DNA of 45,315 nucleotides from Luteimonas salinisoli (GTDB taxonomy: Bacteria > Pseudomonadota > Gammaproteobacteria > Xanthomonadales > Xanthomonadaceae), in contig NZ_JACCKA010000010.1 of NCBI RefSeq assembly GCF_013425525.1, positions 1-45,315 of the forward strand, written 5' to 3'. The notes under the pieces were generated by a model. The model was given only the letters and a program-made list of their open reading frames with translations, made no database searches and had not been told where the DNA came from. Each line of letters opens with the position of its first letter. Positions within the stretch are counted from its first letter, which is position 1. The translations under genes and the position numbers were made by a program. Of this stretch, positions 26,219-35,766 are shown piece by piece.

Positions 26219-28930
26219 ATGACTAAGCCTGCCGACACGACCGACGACCCCGGCCACTGGCAAGCCGCCATGGCGCTGGTCGGACGGTTGCTGGACCTGC
26301 CCGAGGCCCGGCGGCTGCAGGCGCTGTCGGACGCAGAGGCACCGGAAGAGGTGCGCCGGCTGGCCAGCCGCCTGCTCGTCGCCGCGCAGCGCGACAGCAT
26401 CCTCGACGCGCCGCTGCCCGCGCCGCCGCTGCCCGAGCATCTCGGCGGCCATCTCGCCGGGCGCCGCCTGGGCCGCTGGCTGCTGGTCGAGCTGCTGGGC
26501 GAAGGCGGCATGGCGGTGGTCTACCGCGCGCGCTCCCTGCAGGCCCCGGTGGGACAGCCGGCCGCGCTGAAACTGCTGTCGATGGCCGCCGCCACCGCGG
26601 CCGGCCGCGCGCGCTTCGAACGCGAGATCGACATCCTGGTGCGCCTGCGCCACCCCGGGATCGCGCCGGTGCTCGATGCCGGTGTGGCCGACGACGGTAC
26701 GCCCTGGTTCGCCATGTCGCTGGTCGAGGGCATCGACATCGCCGCCTGGTGCCGCGAACAGGGGCTTGGCGTTCCGCAGCGCGTCGAACTGCTGCTGCAG
26801 GTCTGCGACGCCGTCGCGCATGCGCACCGGCACCTGGTGATCCATCGCGACATCAAGCCGTCCAACGTGATGGTGGATGCCGAGGGCCGCGCGATCCTGC
26901 TCGACTTCGGCATTTCCCGCATCCTGGCCGAAGGCGCGGCCGAGATCACCAGCACCGGCCTGTACGCCTTCACGCCGCGCTATGCCGCACCCGAACAGCT
27001 CGATGGCGGCGCGATCACCACCGCCACCGACGTCTACAGCCTGGGCAGCCTGCTGCATCTGCTGTTGCTGGGCAGCGCGCCCCAGTTCCCGCCCAGCGCG
27101 CCCCATGCCGAGTGCATCGACCCGGCGACGATCGCGCGGCGCGAGAGCGACCGCGCACTGCGCAAGGCCCTGGCAGGGGACCTCGGCGCGATCCTGCGCA
27201 AGTCCCTGGCGCGCGACGCGGGGCTCCGCTACCAGGGCGCGGCGGAACTCGCGACCGACCTGCGCGCCTGGCGCGACGGCCATCCGGTGACTGCACACCG
27301 CGACAGCCGCTTTTACCGCCTCGGCAGGCTGGCCGCCCGGCATCGGCTTGCCAGCGGGCTGGTGATCGCCCTCACCATCAGTCTCGTCACCGGCATCGCC
27401 GCATTCGCCTGGCAGGCCGAACACGCGACACGCGAAGCCGAAGCGGCGCTGCAGGCCAAGGCAGAAGCCGACGCATCGCGCCTGAACACCGCGCGGGCAT
27501 TGGAACGCGCGAACGTCCTCAACCGTTTCATCATCGACCTGTTCAGCGCAACGCAACCGGATCGCCCGCTAAACGAACTGCCCACTACGGAGGAGCTGCT
27601 GGAGATCGGTGCCGCGCGGGCCCGCGACCCTGCAAGTGGGCCGCCGGAAGTGCGCGCGCAGATGCTGACCGTAATCAGCCGGATCCATGGCCGGCGCGCA
27701 CGTCGCGAGATCGGTATCGCGCTGGTGGACGAGGCGATCGGGCTCGCGCGTTCCGATGCGGACGCAGACGGAGAAGTGCTGGCCCGGGCGTTGATGGTGC
27801 GCGCGGACTACGCACGCGGGAAATCAGGAAACACGTTGGCCGCTGCGCTGCTCGACGAGGCCGAACGTGCCGTAGAAGGCGCGGGCCCACCCTCGCCGAC
27901 CTTGCTGGAAGTCCGCCTGGAGAAGGCCCTGCTGTTGAGCAATACCGGCCGCATCCATGAAGCTATCGAGGCGACCGGGGCGCTGCTGGCCGAAGCCGGG
28001 CAACGCACCGACCTGCCGGACGGCTTCCTGGATCTGCTGCTCAGCGACCAGGCCGCCAACTACCTCGATGCGCAACTCCACGCATCGGCCTACGAGCATT
28101 TCGAAGAGCTGCTCGCGCTCCGCCGGCAGCAGAAGGACGGCAACCTGCTGCGCTACACCGTATCGCTGGCGAGCAGCGCATTGAACCTGCTGCACCTGGG
28201 CGATTTCGCCGAGGCGGGACGCAGGCTGGACGAGGCACAGCGCCACTACGACAGCCTGTTCGACGCACCTAACAGCTATCGGGCCGCCGCACGCTTGATC
28301 CGCGCGATGCTGTTGACCCGGCAACGGCGGTTCGACGAAGCGCTGGCGGAGGTCGAGGCGGGCAACCGGGAATGGGCCCTCAGCACTGGCAGCGATCCCG
28401 CGGAGTTTCCTTTTTTGGCCTACTCCCGGATGGAAGTCATGGAAGCGGCGGGACGTGCGGAACAGACCGAAGCCGAAGCCGCCCGGGCCCTGGCTTTGTT
28501 CACGCCGATGGCGGCGGACCATCGCAACAAGATGATAAAAATCGAATCGGTCCTCGCCCAGGCCGCGTGCCGGCGCGGCGAAGTCGAGACGGGGAGCGCG
28601 CTGATTGCCTCTGCGCGCGCGCGCGCGGACGTCCCCGCAGCGCGCGACGTCATCCTCCTTTCCGGCCTCGAAGAGGCGCAGGCGAACTGCCTTGCCGCGG
28701 CGGGCCGGCTGGACGGGGCCCTGGCCGCACTGGATGCTGCCGGCCGCTTCGACGCGCGCTACGCGCCGGGGAACGCCCAAGACCTTGCCCGCCGCGCGGC
28801 ACTGCGCGCACAGCTGCTGGAGGCCGCCGCCGATCCCGCGGGTGCCACGGCCTGGACAGCGCGAGCGCAAGCGCTGCTGGAGGGCCTGGAACTGCCGCAC
28901 GGGCGCCCATGGCCGCCCTCGTCTCCGTAA
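26219..28930 (+). CDS. Membrane-anchored Ser/Thr protein kinase with TPR-like sensor half
   Basis: The 903-residue protein is a Hanks-type kinase. After about 80 residues, the kinase domain runs from LLGEGGMAVVYRA (Gly loop) through AALKLLS (catalytic Lys) and HRDIKPSNVMV (H209-N216, catalytic D211) to LLDFGISRI (D229). One membrane helix follows (about 378-398, ASGLVIALTISLVTGIAAFA). The C-terminal half is helical and Ala-rich, with TPR-like pairs, for example NYLDAQLHASAYEHFEELLA. This is the form often encoded with ECF sigma factors of the TIGR02999 group, and one lies convergent at 31589. The TPR half is probably extracytoplasmic and ligand-sensing. ATG 26219 is chosen because the upstream extension is unlike the family. 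Confidence 0.9.
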   Translation: MTKPADTTDDPGHWQAAMALVGRLLDLPEARRLQALSDAEAPEEVRRLASRLLVAAQRDSILDAPLPAPPLPEHLGGHLAGRRLGRWLLVELLGEGGMAVVYRARSLQAPVGQPAALKLLSMAAATAAGRARFEREIDILVRLRHPGIAPVLDAGVADDGTPWFAMSLVEGIDIAAWCREQGLGVPQRVELLLQVCDAVAHAHRHLVIHRDIKPSNVMVDAEGRAILLDFGISRILAEGAAEITSTGLYAFTPRYAAPEQLDGGAITTATDVYSLGSLLHLLLLGSAPQFPPSAPHAECIDPATIARRESDRALRKALAGDLGAILRKSLARDAGLRYQGAAELATDLRAWRDGHPVTAHRDSRFYRLGRLAARHRLASGLVIALTISLVTGIAAFAWQAEHATREAEAALQAKAEADASRLNTARALERANVLNRFIIDLFSATQPDRPLNELPTTEELLEIGAARARDPASGPPEVRAQMLTVISRIHGRRARREIGIALVDEAIGLARSDADADGEVLARALMVRADYARGKSGNTLAAALLDEAERAVEGAGPPSPTLLEVRLEKALLLSNTGRIHEAIEATGALLAEAGQRTDLPDGFLDLLLSDQAANYLDAQLHASAYEHFEELLALRRQQKDGNLLRYTVSLASSALNLLHLGDFAEAGRRLDEAQRHYDSLFDAPNSYRAAARLIRAMLLTRQRRFDEALAEVEAGNREWALSTGSDPAEFPFLAYSRMEVMEAAGRAEQTEAEAARALALFTPMAADHRNKMIKIESVLAQAACRRGEVETGSALIASARARADVPAARDVILLSGLEEAQANCLAAAGRLDGALAALDAAGRFDARYAPGNAQDLARRAALRAQLLEAAADPAGATAWTARAQALLEGLELPHGRPWPPSSP

Positions 28931-29015
28931 AGCCCGCGCCGCTGGCCCTTTTTCCGCCGGATTCCGAATGTTCAGGTAAGCGGCCCTGCCGCAACCTGCA
29001 CACGAGGAGTCCGCC

Positions 29016-30116
29016 ATGCCCTGCCAACGTTTCCTGCCCAGGCTCTGCCTTGCGGTCCTTGCCCTGTCCCTGTCCGCCACGGTTTCGGCGCAAACCCTGG
29101 CCGATCGCCTCAAGCGTACCGTCGAGCGCGCCGCGACCAGCGAGGTCGAGCGCAAGGTGGACCAGGAGACCCGCCGGGTCACCCGTTGCGCGCTCGGCGA
29201 CGAGCGCTGCGTCCGCGAAGCCGAACGCCGCGGCGACCGGGTCGAGATCGTCGGAGGCGGTGCGGCCCAGGCCGGCGCCTCGGCCGACCCGGGCGGCGAC
29301 CATCCGCTGATCGCGCCCTATGCCGGATCCAACCTGCGCGAGCGCAAATACGACGCCTACAACGAGTACCAGCGCATCGTCGGCTTCGCGCAGCGGCAGA
29401 ACCGCACCGAGCGCCTGGAAGGCCGGCTGACGCGGCTGCGCTACGACAATCCGCGCGGGCGCTCGACCTTCGAGATCGAGCGCAACTACCGTGACGCGCT
29501 TGCCGCGCGCGGTTTCCGCGTGGACTACGAATGCCAGCGCCGCGACGCCTGCGGCAGCATCGCCAACCCCGGCTGGAACACCATCAACGGCATGAACGTG
29601 GGCATCGCCGGCGACCTGCGCTATTTCACCGGCAGGCTGGCCTACGGCGACGGTAACGCCTACGTCTCGGTCGCGGTCAACCCGCACATCACCTACGTCC
29701 ACGTGCTGGAAACCGCCGGCATGGACACGGGCATGGTCGGCGTCTCGGCCGATGCGCTGGCCGCGGGGTTGGCGCAGGACGGCAAGGTCACCCTCGATGG
29801 CATCTTCTTCGACACCGGCCGCGCCACGCTCAAGCCCGAGTCGAACCCGTCCCTCGACCAGGCCGCGCAACTGCTCAACCAGCAGGCATCGCTGAAGCTG
29901 CTGGTGGTCGGCCACACCGACGGCACCGGCAGCGCCGCATCGAATATGACGTTGTCGCAACAACGCGCCGATGCGGTGCGCAACGCGCTGCTGGCACGCG
30001 GGATCGCAGCCGCGCGCCTGGCCGCGCAGGGCGTCGGCAGCACCGTGCCGGTTGCCAGCAACGACACCGAGGCCGGCCGTGCGCAGAACCGGCGCGTGGA
30101 ACTGGTGAAACAGTGA
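29016..30116 (+). CDS. OmpA family protein with DUF4892-like N-terminal part
   Basis: The 366-residue protein has a signal peptide (MPCQRFLPRLCLAVLALSLS, cleavage after VSAQ near 26). A short charged helical region carries the possible disulfide Cys pair RCALGDERC. A mid domain (about 95-235) resembles DUF4892-type periplasmic modules: LIAPYAGSNLRERKYDAYNE at its start. The C-terminal OmpA peptidoglycan-binding domain (about 247-366) shows GIFFDTGRATLKPES, VVGHTDGTGSAASNMTLSQQ and NRRVELV. It probably ties an envelope structure to peptidoglycan. GAGGAG precedes the ATG. It follows the kinase by 85 bases and may be a target or partner of the kinase/sigma module. Confidence 0.88.
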   Translation: MPCQRFLPRLCLAVLALSLSATVSAQTLADRLKRTVERAATSEVERKVDQETRRVTRCALGDERCVREAERRGDRVEIVGGGAAQAGASADPGGDHPLIAPYAGSNLRERKYDAYNEYQRIVGFAQRQNRTERLEGRLTRLRYDNPRGRSTFEIERNYRDALAARGFRVDYECQRRDACGSIANPGWNTINGMNVGIAGDLRYFTGRLAYGDGNAYVSVAVNPHITYVHVLETAGMDTGMVGVSADALAAGLAQDGKVTLDGIFFDTGRATLKPESNPSLDQAAQLLNQQASLKLLVVGHTDGTGSAASNMTLSQQRADAVRNALLARGIAAARLAAQGVGSTVPVASNDTEAGRAQNRRVELVKQ

Positions 30117-30216
30117 TGCACCGCCTCGTTGCCGGCCTGCCGTCGGCGGCGGCTGGATGGCAGGCGCAGGCGCAGGCGCGCGATGCCACGCCAGCGGTGG
30201 CGGTCAGGGTGCGGCC

Positions 30217-31524
30217 ATGAGCCGCGGGCGCGTCCTCGCAGTGGGCATCGTGGCCTTGCTGGCCGGTGCCGCGGCGCTGGCGTTCTTTGGCGGCGTGCCG
30301 AATCCCTTCGACCCCCCGGGACCGCCGGGAGGCATCGAGATCGTCGACTCGGACACCCGCGAGCTGGACGAGACGCGCGACGGGGTCGAGCCGCCGGACC
30401 CGTTCGCCATTCCCAAGCCGGCAGACGACAAGCCGGGCCTGCCCGGCTGGGTCGATCCGTTCCAGATCCCGCATGACCTGGCGCCGAAACCGCCGCTGCC
30501 GCCGGGCACCCTGCCGGGCTGGGTGGACCCGGACTGGTCCGGCTACAAGATGCCGCCCGACGCCGGCACCGCCGAACGCGACGCGATCCGCGCGCGGCGC
30601 CTGGCGCTGTTCAACCGCGACAGCCCGTTCCCGGCCAATCCCCCCGGCGACAGCGGGCTGTTCCGGTTCGACCTGCAGATCGTGCAGTTCCTCGACAGCA
30701 GCCGTGCCAAGGGCAAATTCACCCAGTACGTCAACAGCCGCGACGGCAGTATCGCTCTGCTGGAACCGGAACGGGTGCTGCAGGCACTGGGCGGTCGGCC
30801 GATCCCGGAGGTCGCCCTGGCCTTCGTGCTGCTGCGCCCGGGCGGCAATGCGCTGGTCTGCGGCAAGCACAAGGATTTCGGCGAGGCCTGCATCAAGGGC
30901 GGCGGCGACATGTCGGTGGGCGACGGCCTGCTGCTGGACTACACCGGCGCGATGTCGTGGTTCAACAGCATCGCCCGCACGCCGCAGTCGATGCCCGCCA
31001 CCAATGCCAATACGCAACCGAGCGAACTGGACCGTCCCTTGCGCGGCAAGCTGCCCGAGGGCGGCTACCTCAGTCTGTGGCACGACCCGGTCGCCAGCCG
31101 GGTGCAGACGCAGGTACCGTGGCTGGGGCTGGGCGCGGGGCTGTTCAAGGACTATCGCACCCGGGTCAACCGGGTGGCGCGGGTGATGGTGGCCGAAGGC
31201 GCCGACGTCGACGGCGGCGATGTCGGCTTCCGCCTGGTCGGCATCCAGCCGGCGGATCGAAGTTTCGACACCTCGCAGTACCGCATCGTCACCGGCTTCA
31301 CCACGGCCGGACTGGACGAAGCGCGCGCGATGGGACTGGGCATCATGACCGACACCATGCAACAGGCGCAGGAAATCTCCGCCGCGCTGCGCGCCTGCCA
31401 GCCCGACGACCCCGGCCGCCTGTGCCGCCGCAAGCACAGCGAGCAGATGCAGCAGCTGCAGGACGACAACGCCGCGCAGATCCGAGACTGGGCGCAACGG
31501 CACGGCTTGCCGGTCGAGGACTGA
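30217..31524 (+). CDS. Unknown membrane-anchored protein with LPGWVDP repeats
   Basis: The 435-residue protein has one N-terminal hydrophobic segment (VLAVGIVALLAGAAALAFFG, 6-25) acting as a signal anchor. A Pro/Asp-rich extracytoplasmic linker follows with two LPGWVDP motifs (about 74 and 107). The body (about 140-400) is soluble, with a Cys pair in ALVCGKHKDFGEACIKGG and a second in LRACQPDDPGRLC. I recognise no family. The C-terminus is a charged helix (KHSEQMQQLQDDNAAQIRDW). ATG 30217 is preferred to 30157, which adds a low-complexity leader. It lies 100 bases after the OmpA gene and is probably in the same operon. Confidence 0.7.
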   Translation: MSRGRVLAVGIVALLAGAAALAFFGGVPNPFDPPGPPGGIEIVDSDTRELDETRDGVEPPDPFAIPKPADDKPGLPGWVDPFQIPHDLAPKPPLPPGTLPGWVDPDWSGYKMPPDAGTAERDAIRARRLALFNRDSPFPANPPGDSGLFRFDLQIVQFLDSSRAKGKFTQYVNSRDGSIALLEPERVLQALGGRPIPEVALAFVLLRPGGNALVCGKHKDFGEACIKGGGDMSVGDGLLLDYTGAMSWFNSIARTPQSMPATNANTQPSELDRPLRGKLPEGGYLSLWHDPVASRVQTQVPWLGLGAGLFKDYRTRVNRVARVMVAEGADVDGGDVGFRLVGIQPADRSFDTSQYRIVTGFTTAGLDEARAMGLGIMTDTMQQAQEISAALRACQPDDPGRLCRRKHSEQMQQLQDDNAAQIRDWAQRHGLPVED

Positions 31525-31588
31525 GACGCGTGACCCGCCAGCGTCGCCGAAGGCGGGCCGCGGCACGCTTCGGCCGCGCCGAGGCGCC

Positions 31589-32134
31589 CTATTCCATGAG
31601 CATCTGCAAGGCGGCGCGGGCCGTGGCCCATTCCCGCTTGAGGGTGCGCTCGGAGCGGCCCAGCAGCGGCACCAGCTCGGCATAGTCCAGGCCGGCGAAG
31701 TAGCGCAACTCCACCAGCTCCTTGCGCGCGGGATCGACCCGGCCCAGCTGCTCCAGCGCCGCGTCCAGGGCCACCAGCTCGTCGGGCCTGAGCTCCTGTG
31801 CCAGCTCGTGGTCCAGCTCGATCCGAACCAGGCCCCCGCCGTGGCGCTCGGCGAGCACCCGGCGGGCATGGTCGACGACGATCCAGCGCATCGCCTGGGC
31901 CGCGGTGGCGAAGAAGTGTTTTCGGCTCTCGAGCGAGGGCGTGGCGCCGCCGCCGCACAGGCGCAGATAGGCCTCGTTGACCAGGACGGTGGGGGTCAGC
32001 GTGGACTGGCCGTCGCGCAGCAGCCCCCGCGCGGTCCGGCGCAACTCGGCGTAGAGCATGGCGTAGACCTGCGACAGGCTCTCCTGGTCGCCATCGCCGG
32101 CCTTGTCGAGCAGCAGCGTGATGTCCCCCGTCAC
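31589..32134 (-). CDS. ECF-type RNA polymerase sigma factor (TIGR02999-like)
   Basis: The 181-residue sigma factor has region 2 (VYAMLYAELRRTARGLLRDG, then NEAYLRL and FFATAAQAMRWIVVDHARR) and region 4 (DPARKELVELRYFAGLDYAE, then LGRSERTLKREWATARAAL). The DHARR and RYF(A)GL motifs are typical of the sigma group found beside Ser/Thr kinases with periplasmic sensor domains. The GTG at 32134 is chosen because GGGGGA lies seven bases upstream and the product then has the family length. A second GTG at 32191 would add 19 residues. No anti-sigma factor is nearby; activation by phosphorylation from the adjacent kinase is a reasonable inference, not shown. Confidence 0.85.
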   Translation of the reverse strand: MTGDITLLLDKAGDGDQESLSQVYAMLYAELRRTARGLLRDGQSTLTPTVLVNEAYLRLCGGGATPSLESRKHFFATAAQAMRWIVVDHARRVLAERHGGGLVRIELDHELAQELRPDELVALDAALEQLGRVDPARKELVELRYFAGLDYAELVPLLGRSERTLKREWATARAALQMLME

Positions 32135-32393
32135 GATCTGGTCCCCCGTCGCGATGCTGCGATTGTGCGGGCGCGCGGCCTGGATGAACACCCCGCCCGG
32201 CCGCAGGACACGGGCCGCCGCGCTCGGCCGGGCCTGTCCCGGTGAACCGCTCGACGACCCGTTCTGGTCCGGCCACGGCCGCGGCCGCTAGCGAAAGAAG
32301 GCTCTTCTCCCAATTCGGGGACCGTACCTGCCGGATGAGCGCGTGCGCACGACGCCGGGCGGACGCCCGATTCCCTCGGTGTGGAGAAGAACC

Positions 32394-32427
32394 AAAAAAA
32401 AAACGCCCCGCATCGCTGCGGGGCGTC
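32394..32427 (-). terminator. groESL rho-independent terminator
   Basis: On the minus strand ACGCCCCGCAGCGATGCGGG, completed by GCGT, forms a ten-base-pair GC stem with a tetraloop, followed by ten consecutive T residues (32403-32394). It is placed about 95 bases after the groEL stop. The remaining spacer 32135-32520 shows no gene. Confidence 0.92.
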
Positions 32428-32520
32428 TTCTTCTTGCAGTTGCAGGCTGGCGGGCCGTCCCGCTCGCCCCGCCCCTCTCCGCAGGGAGAAGGAGAAGCGC
32501 CGGGTCGCGGCTGGGCCGGA

Positions 32521-34173
<1,653 letters not shown>

Positions 34174-34181
34174 CTAACTCC

Positions 34182-34304
34182 GGGAATCGAGAATGGGGAA
34201 TAGGGAATGGTCAAAAGCACAGGACACGTGCTGGCGGGATGGGGAGACAGGAGGGGAGCCGGCGCCGAGGCGCTCTTGCGATTCCCGATTCCCCATTCCC
34301 GTGC
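34182..34304. mobile_element. Cargo-less GGGAATCG-bounded element in the groES-groEL spacer
   Basis: The left end has GGGAATCGAGAATGG, GGAATAGGGAATGG and then TCAAAAGC (34182-34218). The right end is the inverse pattern ATTCCCGATTCCCCATTCCC (34282-34301). The interior of about 60 bases codes for nothing recognisable. The left end matches the left end of the element between accB and accC at about 32 of 36 bases, including the GTCAAA that follows the array. It fills nearly all of the 140-base operon spacer. Confidence 0.65.
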
Positions 34305-34310
34305 TGAGCC

Positions 34311-34601
34311 TCAGCTCAACACGGCGAAGATGTCGTCCTCGCGCACCACCAGGTAGTCGTTGCCGTCGAGCTTGACCTCGGTGCCGCTGTACTTGCCGAA
34401 CAGCACCTGGTCGCCGGCCTTGACCTTCGGCGCGCGGACGCTGCCGTTGTCCAGGGCCTTGCCCTCGCCGACGGCGACGACTTCGCCGCGGATCGGCTTC
34501 TCGGTGGCCGAGTCGGGGATCACGATGCCGCCGGCGGACATCTTCTCTTCCTCGGTACGCTTGATGACCACGCGGTCGTGCAGCGGCTTGATGTTGCTCA
34601 T
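34311..34601 (-). CDS. groS: Co-chaperonin GroES (Cpn10)
   Basis: The 96-residue protein caps the GroEL chamber. It shows the Cpn10 signature [16 protein letters not shown] at its start, the mobile loop [19 protein letters not shown] (20-38), and the tail [16 protein letters not shown]. Length is standard. GAGG lies about six bases before the ATG. It is first in the groESL operon, directly downstream of a CIRCE-like operator. Confidence 0.98.
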   Translation of the reverse strand: MSNIKPLHDRVVIKRTEEEKMSAGGIVIPDSATEKPIRGEVVAVGEGKALDNGSVRAPKVKAGDQVLFGKYSGTEVKLDGNDYLVVREDDIFAVLS

Positions 34602-34645
34602 ATCGATCCTCGTTAAGTGATTGATCGGGTTGACAAAATTACGGC

Positions 34646-34676
34646 GATTTCAGCACTCGCCCCTGGAGAGTGCCAA
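34646..34676 (-). promoter_or_regulatory. CIRCE operator overlapping the groES promoter
   Basis: TCAGCACTC (34650-34658), nine bases, then GAGTGCCAA (34668-34676) matches the CIRCE consensus TTAGCACTC-N9-GAGTGCTAA with one change in each arm. CIRCE is the binding site of the heat-shock repressor HrcA. On the minus strand TTGGCA (34675-34670) and TGAAAT (34651-34646), 18 bases apart, could be the promoter hexamers, so the operator would cover the promoter. The spacer 34677-34795 shows nothing further. Confidence 0.85.
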
Positions 34677-34795
34677 GCTCGCGCGGACGACAAAACCCGG
34701 CGCGGGCCGGGATGCAGCCGAGATGGGACCGGCCGGCGGCCTTTCAAGGGCCGCCGACGAAAAAATTTCGGGCGGACGGAGCGGGGAAACCGGAC

Positions 34796-35284
34796 TCAGA
34801 ACCGCCAGGCGGCCAGGAACATGGTCTCGCCGTCGTTCGGCTGGTGCAGGCTGGCGTTGGAGATGTGGCGGGCCAGCAGCGAGAACCGGCGCCAGCGCCA
34901 GCCGGCCGTGGTGACGAACTGCGGGTCGCCGGACAGGGCGTCGGTCTCGCCGGCCTGGGCGCCGATGCCGAAACCGAGGGTCAGGCCGTTGTCGGTGCGC
35001 TCGTAGCGCAGGCCGGCGTGGGCGACGGTGACCTCGTCCTCCAGGTCCAGGCGGGTGTCGTCGCGGCCGCGGACGTGGATCGCGCCCAGCTCCCAGCGCA
35101 GCACGGCGTTGGACAGGGGCCGGAACTCCGGCAGCCATGCGGCCGAGACCGCCGCGGTGGTCTCGTTGTCGCGGGTGACCGAGACGCCACCGGCCACTTC
35201 CACCTGCGCCTGCGCCCAGGCGGCGGGCGCTGCCAGCGCCAGGGCGAGCACGAAGGACAGCAGCGGAAGGCGGGTCAACGACAT
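34796..35284 (-). CDS. PagL-like lipid A 3-O-deacylase (acyloxyacyl hydrolase)
   Basis: The 162-residue outer-membrane beta-barrel enzyme has a signal peptide (MSLTRLPLLSFVLALALAAP, cleavage near AAWAQA) and ends in Phe, as barrel proteins do. The C-terminal ARHISNASLHQPNDGETM holds the PagL active-site pattern: H140, S142, N150 and E153. Known PagL enzymes remove the 3-linked acyl chain from lipid A and soften its endotoxicity. The Glu appears one residue closer to the Ser than I recall for characterised enzymes, so activity needs a check. ATG 35284 is preferred because it begins the signal; the extension to 35314 is Arg-rich. Confidence 0.85.
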   Translation of the reverse strand: MSLTRLPLLSFVLALALAAPAAWAQAQVEVAGGVSVTRDNETTAAVSAAWLPEFRPLSNAVLRWELGAIHVRGRDDTRLDLEDEVTVAHAGLRYERTDNGLTLGFGIGAQAGETDALSGDPQFVTTAGWRWRRFSLLARHISNASLHQPNDGETMFLAAWRF

Positions 35285-35436
35285 GGCACGGCATCGGCGG
35301 GAAAAAGGGCGCACAGCTTAAACCGCGGCCGCGTCCAGCGGCAGCCGGAACCGTTGCGCGGCGCGCCATGGAGCGTTCCGCGGCCGTCGCCGCGGCGGCC
35401 TCGGCTACCCTATGCTCCCCGCCCGGAGCCCCAGCC

Positions 35437-35766
35437 GTGTCCGTCCTGCTCTGCCTGTGCGCCTGTCCCGACGGCGACGTCGCCGACCGCATCGCCGCCG
35501 CCCTGGTGGACGAGCGCCTTGCCGCCTGCGTGAGCGTGCTGCCCGGGGTGCGCTCGGTGTACCGATGGGAGGGCGCGGTGCAGCGCGAGGCCGAGGTGCT
35601 GCTGCTGGCCAAGACCGCGCCGGCCCGGCTGCAGGCGCTGACCGCCCGGGTGGTGGAGCTGCATCCCTATGAACTGCCGGAGGTGATCGCGGTCGAAAGC
35701 GCGGGCGGGCTGCCCGCCTACCTCGACTGGATCGCCCGGGAGACCACCGTGGAGCCGCAGGCTTGA
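35437..35766 (+). CDS. cutA: Divalent-cation tolerance protein CutA
   Basis: The 109-residue protein is a trimeric, PII-like protein with the usual CutA blocks: ERLAACVSVLPGVRSVYRW (26-44), EVLLLAKT (53-60), HPYELPEVIAV (75-85) and YLDWIARET near the end. In E. coli cutA shares a locus with dsbD, as here, and mutants show altered copper sensitivity, although the molecular role is unclear. The GTG start at 35437 has GGAG eight bases upstream and gives the standard length. An ATG at 35368 adds 23 low-complexity residues. The stop overlaps the dsbD start by four bases (TTGA). Confidence 0.93.
   Translation: MSVLLCLCACPDGDVADRIAAALVDERLAACVSVLPGVRSVYRWEGAVQREAEVLLLAKTAPARLQALTARVVELHPYELPEVIAVESAGGLPAYLDWIARETTVEPQA

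Noticed and set aside
31525..31588. A terminator between the unknown 435-residue gene and the sigma-factor gene
   Set aside because: GC-rich dyads are present (GCGGC...GCCGC), but no T-run follows on either strand, so an intrinsic terminator is not supported.
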